Below, piece after piece: positions 33,077 to 43,897 of a stretch of 64,000 bases of DNA (the stretch's first letter is position 1; each line of letters opens with the position of its first letter). Below the pieces are notes generated by a model, which saw only the letters and a program-made list of their open reading frames with translations, searched no databases and was not told the origin of the DNA. The DNA is from Ilex aquifolium (Eukaryota; Streptophyta; Magnoliopsida; Aquifoliales; Aquifoliaceae): NCBI GenBank assembly GCA_951799425.1, contig OX637397.1:14188064-14252063 (forward strand). Direction: 5' to 3'. Position numbers and translations under genes: made by a program.

Positions 33077-36000
33077 AAATCCATTTGAGAGAGGCTGAAG
33101 AGAGTTTTCTTAGACAAAAATCCAGGGTCCAATTGCTGAACATGCGGGACCAAAATACAAGGTATTTCTTTAAAACCATCAGCAAACAAAGAATCCAAAT
33201 GAGATTAACTACAATTGAGAAGGAAGATGGCTCTAGGGTTATTGATATGAAAGAGGTTAAAGAGGAGGTGATACGATACTATGAAAATTTGTTGGGCTCT
33301 CCGCACCCTTGGCCTCTGATTCCTATGCATTGGGTAAGGCAATTCATTACTCGAAGAATCTCAAGGCAGCAGGCTTGTGCACTAGAACAAATAGTTACTA
33401 GGGAGGAAATTAAAAAGGTCATGTTCTCCATGAAGGAGGGCAAAGCCCCAGGGCCTGATGGTTACTCTGCAAGTTTTTTCAAGAGATCTTGGCATATTGT
33501 TGGAAGTGGTGTCACTGATGCTATTCTTTCGTTCTTTGAGAGTGGAAGGCTGCTCCAAGAAGTTAATTTCACAATCATTGCCCTAATTCCCAAGGTTCCC
33601 AATCCTTCAAAACTTTCCGAGTACAAACCTATTTCATGTTGTAATGTTATCTATAAATGTATCTCCAAGATTATTGCTAATAGAATCAAGGAGGTTCTCC
33701 CTGATTTGGTGGATAAATCACAGGAAGCCTTTGTTAGAGGCAGGAGAATCTCTGACAATATTCTGCTATCACAAGAATTGCTTAGAAATTATCATTTGGA
33801 TGAAGGGGCTCCAAGGTGTACTCTCAAGATGGATCTAATGAAGGCATACGATAATGTGACGTGGGAGTTTGTATTAGAAACGCTTAGTTAGATGAGATTT
33901 CCTCAAAGGATGTTACATTGGATTGAGACTTGTGTTACCACCCCTAAGTATTCCATTAGTGTTAATGGTGAATTATGTGGATACTTTGCAGGGAAAAATG
34001 GCCTAAGATAGGGTGACCCAATCTCCCCCTACCTATTCGTGGTTGTTATGGAAGTGTTTAATGGGATGATGAAGTCTATCACTCAACAAGGAAGGTTTAA
34101 ATTTCACTGGAGGTGTGAGAAAGAGTCCATTTCCCATCTTTGCTTTGCGGATGATCTTATGGTCTTTTGCAAAGGTACTCTTGATTCTATTAAAACAATT
34201 AAAGAGGTTCTTCAAGTGTTTGAGATCTTTTCAGGACTCAAACCTAATCTTTCCAAGAGTCATGTCTTCATTTCTAGTGTACATCCTGATATAAGAGCAA
34301 AGATTGTGCAAGAATTGGGATTTGGAATTGGGGTACTGCCTGTTAAGTACCTTGGGGTTCCCCTTATTACCACTAGACTTAAGGTTGTTGATTGCCACTC
34401 TCTTGTTGACAGAATTACTGAGAGGGTTAGTTCATGGAGCAACAAGTTCTTATCTTATGCAGGGAGGGTCCAACTAATTAATTCTATTCCCTTTGCCATT
34501 CAATCTTATTGGCCCTCAATGTTTATCATCCCCAAGAAAGTCATTGTTCTTATTGAACAGATCTTGTGGAGGTTTCTATGGTCTGGAGCTGATTTAGAGC
34601 CTGGAGGCGCAAAAGTGTCATGGAAAACTGTGTCTTTACCTAAGCAAGAAAGGGGCTTAGGGATTAAAGGGATTGAGGATTGGAATAGAGCTGCTGTTCT
34701 TAAACATGTATGGAATGTTATTTGTAGATCTGGTAGCTCAATGTGGAGGGACTGGGTTGATACCTACTTGCTGAAGAGGAGATGTTTCTGGTCCGTTAAG
34801 ATTCCTTCTAAGTCCTCGTGGGCTTGGAGGAAGATTCTGAGCCTGAGGGATGTTTTTAAGCCCCTTATTAACTATAAAATTGGTAATGGAAACACTGCTT
34901 TTCTTTGGTTGGACCTTGGCATCTTGAAGGGCCAATTTATGATAACAGGGGGGTTATGGTTTTGAGCCTCTGGACTGGGGATGGATGCTAAGGTATGCAG
35001 TATTATTGATGGAAGGGAATGGGCTTGGTCGTTGGCTGATCATGTGGACCTGCTGGAGTTGAAAGGAGGGATCCTTGATGATATGAAACCAAATCCAGAT
35101 AGTGAGGACACCTTACAACGGTTACCTTCCCCCATTCTTGAGTTCAGCACCAATATTGCTTGGGAACAACTCAGAAATAAAGGGCAAATTCAAAGCTGGC
35201 ATAGCATTGTATGGTTCCAAGAAGCTGTGCCCAAGTATAGCTTTATTCTTTGGCTGGCAGTACAAGAGAAGCTTACTACCCAAGATAAATTAATTTCTTA
35301 TGGAATTCTTCAAAGAGCTCAATGTGTTTTTTTGTAGAGAGGTGACTGAAACTCATGCCCACCTCTTCTTTGCTTGTTCTTTTACAAAGAGAATTTGGTT
35401 ATTTTTGCAAAGCAAACACAATGTCCAATGGCCTAGCTTGGAGTGGAGGAATCTTGTTAATTGGTTTGTTATTAATGTTAAGGGGAAGGGACTTGGGAAA
35501 CTGATTAGCAAGCTTATCCTTGCAACTGTGGTCTATGTGATTTGGAGAGAAAGAAATGCTAGGATTTTCAGAAATGACTATAAAGATGTGGTGACTATCT
35601 CTAAAGATGTGGTGGATTGCATTAGATTTAAACTTCACTTGAGCAAGGGTTACAAAAAAATTGTTCCTAATCTTTGGCTGCAAAAACAATGGGCCTTGCC
35701 TATGGAAATTTTTTATCCTCCTTGAGGGTTTTCTTGGTCCTGAGAAGCTTCCTGCCTTGGGTGCCTTCGTTTGTGCTGGATGGTGTTGTTGGACTGCTAC
35801 TGGATGGCTGCTGAACTGTTGCTGGACTGCTCTGTTTTGTTTGTGCAGATTTCTCTGCTTTTGTAATCCTTTCTTTGGTTGAGAAATTTCCTGCCTTGGG
35901 TGCTTTGTTGAACTTCTGGGGTGTTTGTGATGTGTTGCTTGTGTTTCTGTTTCGGCGCCTGTTGGCTTGATTTGTTGTTGCTGTTTGTGCTGGGTTTTGG

Positions 36001-36198
36001 TGTTGGATGGTGTTGCTAGATTGCTGCTATTAGGCTGCTGGAGTGTTTGCTCCTTTTTTGTAATATTTTTGTTCCTTTTGCAATGGGATGGAGGATCTTC
36101 TGTCCAACTGTCTAGAAGATCATTCATCCCTTTGTTTCACTTTGTATATGTTTCCCCTTTCGATTTATGAATTTTCATCTTACTTACCAAAAAAAAAA
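33077..36198 (+). mobile_element. L1-type LINE, 5'-truncated
   Basis: Starts inside ORF2, downstream of the endonuclease domain: FLRQKSRVQLLNMRDQNTRYFF, then the reverse transcriptase fingers and palm (KAPGPDGYSASFF, ALIPKV, YKPISCCNVIYK, LKMDLMKAYD). An in-frame stop lies at 33889-33891, and the RT continues from 34039 with HLCFADDLMVF (the FADD catalytic motif). The RT thumb and the zinc-binding zf-RVT region follow, with frame breaks near 34965-35335 (AVPKYSFILWLAVQEKL). The 3' UTR ends in an A run at 36189-36198. AACTTCAAA on the left and AACATCAAA on the right could be the target duplication. Dead copy. Confidence 0.85.
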
Positions 36199-36945
36199 CA
36201 TCAAAATTTCGGATGAGGTAGTCATGAATAGGATCGTCGGCTCTGATACCAATTGCTACATGCACACTTTTAGGAAAAATATAAATAAAATTAAAAATAG
36301 AATCGGGGAAGAAAACCCTCTTTGAGGGGGGGGTGAAAACCTCCAATGGCTCAATTCGAGAAGAACTTATATCCAAAACTTCAAAAGAAAGTTTAATACA
36401 ATATTCAACATATTCATTTCATTGATAGGAAGACCTTTAAATAAAAGCTAATAAAATTACCTTAATAACTAACTTGACTCATGACTCCACTACCTTAGTA
36501 ACCACCTAATAAACTACCCACAAAATACTCTTACCACTAACCCACTTACTAAAATATCTACCTAATAACTACCTCTCATATTACATAAAAATATATTAAA
36601 AATATGTACATAACACGATCCGATTCGATTCTTGGATAATTTTTGCAACAAGAGAATGGGATATGTTATTGGTAATTTAACACATCAAGCTTGAAGTGCC
36701 TGTTTTTAGCCCAGTATGTGGACGGAATCGCTTTCCAATTAACGAGGAGGTAATTTGTCATTATCTAGCCTTCAAAGTTCCTTTGTTTCGGATCACCTAC
36801 TATGCATTCAAATGAGATCCATTGTATACAAGTGGATCCCTTATTCATTAATGGTGGATAATTCACAAAAAAAATAATATATTGAAAAGGATTTAGATCT
36901 CATTAAAACTGTAATTTCTGACACAATACTTTTTTTAATAATGTA

Positions 36946-37979
36946 GGGGGCATTTAATAATACCACTTAAGACTTAAAACTGAATACTTTAATCACTTTA
37001 TGAATTAAACTCGTTTGATAATCTCAAACTCATACCACTTAATATTTTAAACAATTTTTAAAAATAGGCTAAAATTTTAAGTAGCAAATCATCTACTTAT
37101 CACTTAATGCTGAAAATGTTAAATAGTAAGGATTTTATTATCAATTCTTCATAATAGACAAATATACCCTCAATATATTTTACACTCTTAAATTTTCAAT
37201 ACCCACCATACACCACCACCATTGTGTTGTCGCCGCCACCACCACTATTGTGTTGCCACCGCCATCATCACCACCACCCACACCACCACCATTATGCCAC
37301 CGCCACAACCACCACCATTGTGTCGTCGCCACACAAACCACCATTGTGTCGCCGCCACACAACTATCATTGTGCCACCGCCATCGCCTCCACCACCACTA
37401 TTGCCACCACCATGTGTCGCCATCATCACTACCATTATACCACCACCACCATTGTATTGCTGTCATTACCATTGTGTCATCGCCCCCACCACCGCTACCA
37501 CCATCACAACCACCACCGCCACCATTATCACACCATCATCATTATGTCACTGCCAACACCACCATTGTGCCACCACTGCCGTCACCACCACCACCACCAT
37601 TGTGCCACTAACACTACCACCATTGTCTTCACCATTGTGTCGCCACCACCATCACCATTACCACCACTATCATCACCACCATTGTGTTGCATCACCACCA
37701 CCATCGTCATCGTCATCGTCGTCGTCGTCGTCGCCGCCACCACCACCACCATCATGATGGTGGTGGTTGGAATAAGGTATTTACGGAGAGATGGTCAAAA
37801 AGTAAGAACAAAATTAGAATAATAATAATTTTCAGACTTCAACTCTTTATATTTATAAAACAGTTTGATTCGATTCCATACTTAAATTTCAGTTGATACC
37901 AAACAGCCTGCGAATTAAAAAATTCAGCATTCAACTGTTAAAATTCAGCATTCAGCTTTCAATTTTATCAAACACCACC
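36946..37979. mobile_element. TIR element (Tourist/PIF-like) filled with a CCACCATTG minisatellite
   Basis: Ends GGGGGCATTTAATAA and, reversed, GGTGGTGTTTGATAA, flanked by GTA on both sides (36943-36945, 37980-37982). A 3-bp duplication suggests PIF/Harbinger, though TWA would be more usual. Outer parts hold ATTCAGCATT-like words in both orientations. Confidence 0.5.
37200..37760 (+). repeat. CCACCATTG(T)G minisatellite
   Basis: Degenerate array of CACCACCATTGTGYC-like units, about 560 bp. All three plus frames stay partly open and give His/Pro/Thr-rich text purely because of the repeat; not coding. Confidence 0.9.
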
Positions 37980-38448
37980 GTAGTCTTGCCCTTATTTATG
38001 ATGGCCAAACAGTTATGAAAAACCCTATTTAATCAACTAAACTTTTGGCACGAATTTAGGTTTTCCAATACATTTGAATTTGGTCCTATTTTTCAGTCCA
38101 TTACTCTACATAATTAGGGCAAGCATTTTAGTTTGAATGATTTTTTAAAAATTGAAACTGAATTGGGAGAATATTTAAAAATGCAAACTGGCCTCATGAC
38201 ACATCCACTAGTTTGTCCGTGAAAGCCTATAGTATAAAATTGAGATTTTGTTATAGAATCTATAATATAAAACAGGACAGACTTTAATAAGTCTATTTGA
38301 CGGTCTCAAATAAACTCATCCAACGACCACTAACATCTTTCTCAAAACCATTCACATTGAATTTTCTTCTTCCCAAATTCATCACTTCTCACTTACATTG
38401 CACCGTGCCTTCAGCCACGGGTTACCCCTAGTTTCATAATAATATATA

Positions 38449-39590
38449 GGGTAAATTTCACTGACACCCCTTGAATTTAAGTCATATTTCACTGACACCC
38501 CCTTTATTTTCTAAAATATCACTGCTTAGCCCTATAGTTTATATACACGTTTCACAAACTACCCCTGATGTGATGTGATGGTTTATTCTCTTATGAATTG
38601 CCAAATTTATCCTTGGCCATATAAAATAAGTTTAAAATAGTAGTAAATATCCTTTTAATACTAATTTAATTAAATGCTAATTGGATTAAATAGAATGTTT
38701 CTTATAAAAAAAATGTATCAAACAAAATGTTAATTTAAAAAATAATAATATTAATTTGATAAAACTAAATATTAAATTCAAAAAATTGAATGTTTATTTT
38801 ATAAAATTGAATGACCATTTGATATTAATTTGATGAAATTGAATGTTAATTTGAAATTCAATCAAAAAATGGTGTTAGTTTGACAAATTGGATGTTAAAT
38901 TGGTGAAATTAATTGCTAATTTAGAGTTAATTTGATGAAATTGAATATTAATTTGGTGTTAATTTTATAAAATTAAATATTGATTTGATGAGATTGAATA
39001 TTAGTTTGCTGAAATAAAATTATAATTTTATAACATTTAAGATCAATTTCATTTTAATTTGGTAAAATCTTGTATTAATTTGATGAAATGTAATGTTAAT
39101 TTGATAAAATTGATAGTTAATTTGTTGTTAATTAGATCAAATTGAATATTAATTTAGTAGTTAATTTGATGAAGTGTATTGTGGTTTTGATAAAACTGAA
39201 TGTTAATTTGGTGTTAATTTCATGAAATTGAATATAAATTTGGTATTAGTTTAATAAAATTGAATGTTAATTGGATGGATTGAATGCTAATTCGATGAAT
39301 GTGAATATTAATTTGGCAAAATTTAATGTTAATTTGATAAAATTTAATATTAATTTGGTGCTAATTTGATGAAATTGAATATTAATTTGGTGTTAATTTA
39401 ATAAAATTAAATATTAATTGGATAAAATTATAGATTATTTTAGTATTAATTTGAGTAAGGGTAATTAAGTAAAATGGGAGTTCTAGTAAGGGTATATTAG
39501 TAAAATTACTTATTCTATTAGGGCACAAAAGTTGAGAGGGGTATACAGTGATATTTCTAAAATTAAAGGGGGTGTCAATGAAATTTACCC
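38449..39590. mobile_element. TIR element with AT-rich minisatellite core
   Basis: Ends GGGTAAATTTCACTGACACC and, reversed, GGGTAAATTTCATTGACACC, nearly identical over more than 25 bp. Flanks TAATATATA and AAATATTTA match at 7 of 9 positions, possibly a MULE-type duplication. The core (about 38640-39470) is a degenerate repeat of TTGATAAAATTGAATGTTAA-like units. Confidence 0.7.
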
Positions 39591-39599
39591 AAATATTTA

Positions 39600-40103
39600 T
39601 GACTTATATGACGTGTTTTGTTAGAGTGTGGTAAATAAGATTGCAATCCAATCCAATGGTGATAGATGAAGTGGTATAATGTTTGGATCAAGGTTTAGAT
39701 AAGATCAAGGTTTAGATAAGATGCAGGAGTTCATTGTCGTAATATATTGTATTAAGTTTCAAAAAAGGAAAACACTCTATACCAATGTATGAGCAATGTT
39801 ATTTTGGCTTAATTTATTGACTTAATTTACCATAATTATTAGATTGACTGTGAATCCCATCAAACATCAAAACTTAATGTTGATCTGACAATTATAATGC
39901 AATCACATTTAAGTCAATAAATTAGATCAAATTTTTAAGTTTAAATGACATTACTGATCAATGTAGGACTCTCACTTACTCGCGTGTAGGAGTACTCTAG
40001 TCATGTTGGATTAATTATTTTATAATAATTAAATAATTAAAAAATATATTAATTATTTTACAAGTAACTAAAAAATAATAATTACAAGGAAAATCGATTA
40101 ATA
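39600..40103. other. intergenic sequence upstream of the polygalacturonase gene
   Basis: AT-rich, nothing recognised apart from short AT repeats. Confidence 0.4.
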
Positions 40104-40225
40104 ATTTTACAATTGACACAGATAAGGAAACAAATAATTGATTGCTTGGTTTATGCAATCAAGTATTTTACAAATGACACAGATAAGGAAACTAATAATT
40201 GATTGCTTCGTTTATGCAATCAATT
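40104..40225 (+). repeat. tandem 61-bp duplication containing an inverted repeat, upstream of the PG gene
   Basis: Units 40104-40164 and 40165-40225 differ at a few bases. Each holds TTGATTGC, a 9- or 10-base spacer and GCAATCAA (40138-40162; 40199-40223). The array ends about 110 bp upstream of the TATA box. A regulatory role is inference only. Confidence 0.75.
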
Positions 40226-40336
40226 ATTTTACCTTCCATTCATATATTCCCACATGATAAATAAATCTTGTTTACTTCATTTATTCATTTCCGTTCATCT
40301 TCTCTTCTAATTATATACCTTACAATCCAATGACAT

Positions 40337-40343
40337 TATAAAG
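40337..40343 (+). promoter_or_regulatory. TATA box of the plus-strand polygalacturonase gene
   Basis: TATAAAG, 83 bp upstream of the ATG. The following leader shares CCTTCTC-TCCATCAAAG with the leader of the minus-strand paralog. Confidence 0.6.
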
Positions 40344-40425
40344 GAACAACAACATTGCAATTCCTTCTCCTCCATCAAAGGGTTAGAAGTAGAACAAGAG
40401 ATACCAAAAAAAAAAGGTAGTAGAG

Positions 40426-42897
40426 ATGAGCTCAAGATTGGCTTTTTCAATGGTTTTTTTCGTAGTGTTATTGTTGGTATGGACCAATGAAGTTTGTGGT
40501 CAAGCCAACACTTTTAATGTGAAGGACTTTGGTGCAATTGCAGATGGGAAAACAGACACTAGCAAGGTAATCCAGCTCTTTGGAAATCTCTTGTTAAACA
40601 CTACGAGTAGTTACAATATTCATGCTATTCACTTAGCATCGGGTCGATATTAACTCATGTTGTTATTTTTTTTTCTTGTTCGTAGGCCTTGTTGAATGCA
40701 TGGATCAAAGCATGTCGAGGTAAGGCACAAGGCACGGTTTTGGTCCCGTCGGGAACGTTCTTAGTGAATCCAATAACGCTCCAAGGCCCATGCAACGATC
40801 AAACAGCGTTTCAGATAGTTGGGGTTTTAAAAGCTCCTTCTGATCCTTCATTTGGTACTGACCAGTGGATTAGCTTTAAGGGTATCAATGGTTTGAAAGT
40901 CTATGGAAAGGGGACTTTCGATGGCCAAGGAGCTTCGGCTTGGTCACAGACCAAATGTGGTGGGAATGCCAATTGCAAGCAGCCTCCTTTAGTAAGCTCT
41001 TTTTTCAATTCTAACTATTTTTCGTTTTCGTGGAAGAGAGAATTGTGTTAGTCATGTAACATCCATTAACCACATATATTGATCAAACTCGGATTTTAGA
41101 AAGACGGATTTTTGGTTCGCACATTATTATAGACCATTGAACCAAGCTGCTAGGGTTTTGCAACACCATTAGTCACTCTTTCTGTCTCTCTCGGGTTCAA
41201 TTGGTTAATGCATGTGGGCCTCGGAGCTTCTGTGGCCAATTAAGTGATAGATTGTTCAGCTAATTTAATACGTTGACACTGTTCCTATGGTTAAGGGTGT
41301 TTGAAAGAAATAAGGGTAAATTATATTCATACTCCCTGACATTTGGTTTTATTACACAGACATCTTCTCACGTTTTAAAAATTACACTAAGATCCCAATA
41401 ATTAGACAGAGTTAACTATTTTAATAAAAAGACTATTTTACCACTTTATTTAACACAAACCCGACCTAAACCCAAACCCTAATCTTCACCGTCATCTACA
41501 CAGTGTTCTCTCTCTCTCAAGGCGAAGAACCAGCTTGAAATAATCGGTCTTCTCTCTCTCTCACTCCCTCTGTGTGTGTGGGATTTCTTGTACAGGGCTG
41601 CGGCGAGCACGCCAAGGTCGTGGCTGGTGACACTTTTATGGCGGAAGAAGGTGTCTCTGGTGTCGAATTTAAGACCCCTTTCGGTCTGGATTTCGGATTG
41701 GCACCTGGATTTCGGTGTGGAAGTGATGTGTGATGTGTGAGGGATTTAGGCCATAAGCATCTATTAGAGTTTGGTTGTCGGGGGCAATAAGATCCAGATG
41801 TCGCTTTTTTGACAATAGAACCAACCCATTAGGGTTCGTAACATCTTACATTCCATGACTTTTATACTAGTCATCGATTTAACATATCATTTTTTCCTCT
41901 CAAACAGTCAGTGAAATTCAATTATATCACCAATGCATCAATTCAAGGCATAACCTCAGTAGATAGCAAGTTCTTCCATTTCGCCGTTTGTGAGTGTGAG
42001 AACATTATTGTCTCCAACGTGAAGATATCAGCACCTGGTGACAGCCCTAACACCGATGGAATCCATGTTAGCAACTCGAAAAATATCCAAATATTGAACT
42101 CCAGCATTGCCACTGGAGATGATTGTATATCCTTAGGCCCTGGGAATACAAACGTATCCATTTCTGGTATTTCATGTGGACCTGGCCATGGAATTAGTAT
42201 CGGAAGCCTTGGAAAATACCCCAACGAAAAGACTGTGAAAGGAATTTTTGTAAGAAACTGTACTTTTAGCAACACTCAGAATGGTGTGAGGATCAAAACA
42301 TGGGCTCCTTCCCCACCCAGCAAAGTTACTGGAGTTACTTTTCAAGATATTGTTATGTACAATATAGACAATCCCATTATCATTGATCAACAATATTGCC
42401 CTTCCAAGCCATGCAGTGCCAAGGTATGCCTCTGTTAACGTTTACTTTTCTATAGTTACTCATTTTTCAGGGCGGATTTTGGACGAACAGTATGTTTGCT
42501 TCATTGTGACCTAAGCATTAACAATTTGAGTCTTAAAAACCTCCTTCGACCACACAGTGGTGGTAGACTTGTGCCCTTGGCCACCATTTTATCAAATGTT
42601 ATGCTGCACTTAAAATCATGTTATCAAAGTGCTAATTAAGGTTAATTATCTTTTTTTGTTGTTTTTTAGGGAGATTCTCGGGTTCAAATCAGCGACGTAA
42701 ACTACATAAACATTCAAGGGAGTTCGAGTTCGAAAGTTGCAGTGAACGTGCAGTGCAGCCCAAGTTTTCCATGTCAAGGAATTAAATTCAATGGCATAAA
42801 CATAAGCTACAGTGGCCAAGGAGGACCAGCAACTGCCTCATGTTCTAATGTCAAAGCATCTTTTCAGGGACAACAAATTCCTCCCCCTTGTGTTTAG
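40426..42897 (+). CDS. exopolygalacturonase, pollen-type, GH28
   Basis: Four exons: 40426-40566, 40686-40991, 41908-42423 and 42670-42897, all GT/AG and phase 0, giving 396 residues, the usual size. An N-terminal signal peptide (hydrophobic core FFVVLLLVW, cleavage likely after CGQ) predicts secretion to the cell wall. Glycoside hydrolase 28 signatures are complete: SPNTDG (D199), GDDC (D220, D221), GPGHG (H243) and RIK (277-279). The mature part opens FNVKDFGAIADGKTD, typical of the pollen/exo-PG group, which releases galacturonic acid from pectin ends (EC 3.2.1.67). Exo action is inferred from similarity. Intron 2 (916 bp) is about 630 bp longer than in the convergent paralog because of inserted sequence. 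All splice sites and the frame look intact, so probably functional. Confidence 0.9.
41100..41815. other. insertion-like sequence in intron 2 of the plus-strand PG gene
   Basis: Absent from the paralog's intron 2, while the intron ends on both sides align (GTAAGC start; CTTACATT, CATGACTTTT near the end). It contains GGGTAAATTATATTCATACT, a MITE-end-like word, and (CT)n runs, but I cannot find the matching other end. Confidence 0.45.
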
Positions 42898-43897
42898 CTT
42901 TTGAACATGCAGCTTTGTAGCGCCCAGTAAGCTGTTTTAAGTTCTGCAGGGCATAAAGCTGTTATATTTTGATTGTTCATAGTAATCTTTAGTTAACAAG
43001 AGGCTGAACAATTCACAAGTTTTCATGATTTCTTGGTCTTTAATTATAATTGTTTTTGAATTGCATGGCATTTGAAGAGATATTGAATCTCAAATAATGA
43101 GTTTTTTTTTTTTTGGGGGGGGCGTATTCCTTGTCTTCTTTTTTTTCTGAAATGGGTAATAATTTGGTGAAAATTCCAGCTATATTGACGGGTTTAATGG
43201 GTTTCGTTATAAAAATTGACGAGATCCACACATACAAAAAAGTTCAATAGAGGCGTAATTAAAGATATCATATGGATTTATCATGTAGAAAGTAACAAGG
43301 AGAGTTAAACTGATTAGTTGCTTGACTTATGCAGGTAATTGTGTGGTTTCATATTTATGTCAGTGTAACTATAAAAGCCATTAATGCCTCCTTTGACTGG
43401 TGTAATCTTAGTTCTATGTGGAAATTTCATTCTCCATTTTTAGAGAGTCAACTGATTAATTTACCATATAGAAAGCATAAATGGGATGCATTTTGTTTAA
43501 GATTTCTTTGTTTTTTAATCATAAAATAAAAACGATACCAAACAAGCTCTTGAATTACATGAATTATGCAATTAATGATTTGTTTTCTTATTTTACATTA
43601 AGAATAACAACATAAACCCAGCAAGTGTCATATATAGTAGTATTAGGATTATTCGTGTAATGCACGACAAGTGTGTACTGTTTTTTTTAAAGCAATTAAA
43701 ATATTTACTGTAATTAACTTTTGAGTGAGTTATTAATATATGAGCGGTTAGAATAATTACTGGAGTTAAAATATAAAATGACTAATGATTGTTTTTGATT
43801 GATTGGCTCCAATGGGTTTTAGGTCAATATCTATGTAATAATACAACTAATAATTTCAATTGCGCATTTATAAAACATAACAATAAACGATATTAAT

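Larger units (their letters stand above)
31958..36615 (-). mobile_element. small minus-strand LTR element, nonautonomous, carrying a LINE
   Basis: Direct repeats 31958-32309 and 36261-36615 (about 350 bp, TG...CA) are roughly 90% alike. On the minus strand the primer binding site TGGTATCAGAGCC lies at 36251-36239, and a purine tract (AAAGGGTGATGGAA) precedes the other LTR, which fixes the orientation. Internal sequence at 32315-33076 encodes charged, helical text without gag or pol motifs that I can name, so it is probably nonautonomous. An L1-type LINE fills 33077-36198. Old and broken. Target duplication not seen. Confidence 0.75.
7641..36650 (+). mobile_element. Ty1/copia element, Tork-like, broken by nested insertions
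   Basis: 5' LTR remnant ending at 7759, a degraded primer binding site just after it, and a gag region (about 7920-8476, including HEYVNEFSRIVYELLNM). Protease and pre-integrase follow (about 9830-10425), then integrase (about 10450-11030), reverse transcriptase (about 11320-12060) and RNase H (about 30964-31370, QPTVALS, YMAVTE). The 3' LTR starts at 31486 and ends at 36650. The gag and protease text resembles Tnt1/Tork elements. The frame is broken many times. Insertions inside it: hAT 8503-9606, CACTA 12431-30963, an LTR-like unit 31550-31861 and an LTR element 31958-36615. It is the oldest layer of the nest. Confidence 0.8.
31486..36650 (+). repeat. 3' LTR of the copia element, interrupted
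   Basis: Starts TGTTGTCTTTTG after the purine-rich GGCCAAGGTAGAAAA and ends GATAATTTTTGCAACA, matching the end of the 5' LTR remnant. Only about 200 bp are its own sequence; the rest is inserted elements. Confidence 0.65.

Noticed and set aside
33085-35725. A host gene of several exons
   Set aside because: Reverse transcriptase motifs, zf-RVT and the A tail identify a LINE; the breaks between frames are not splice sites.
37222-37822. Long open frames rich in His, Pro and Thr
   Set aside because: They result from the CCACCATTG minisatellite; three frames are open together and none has a domain.
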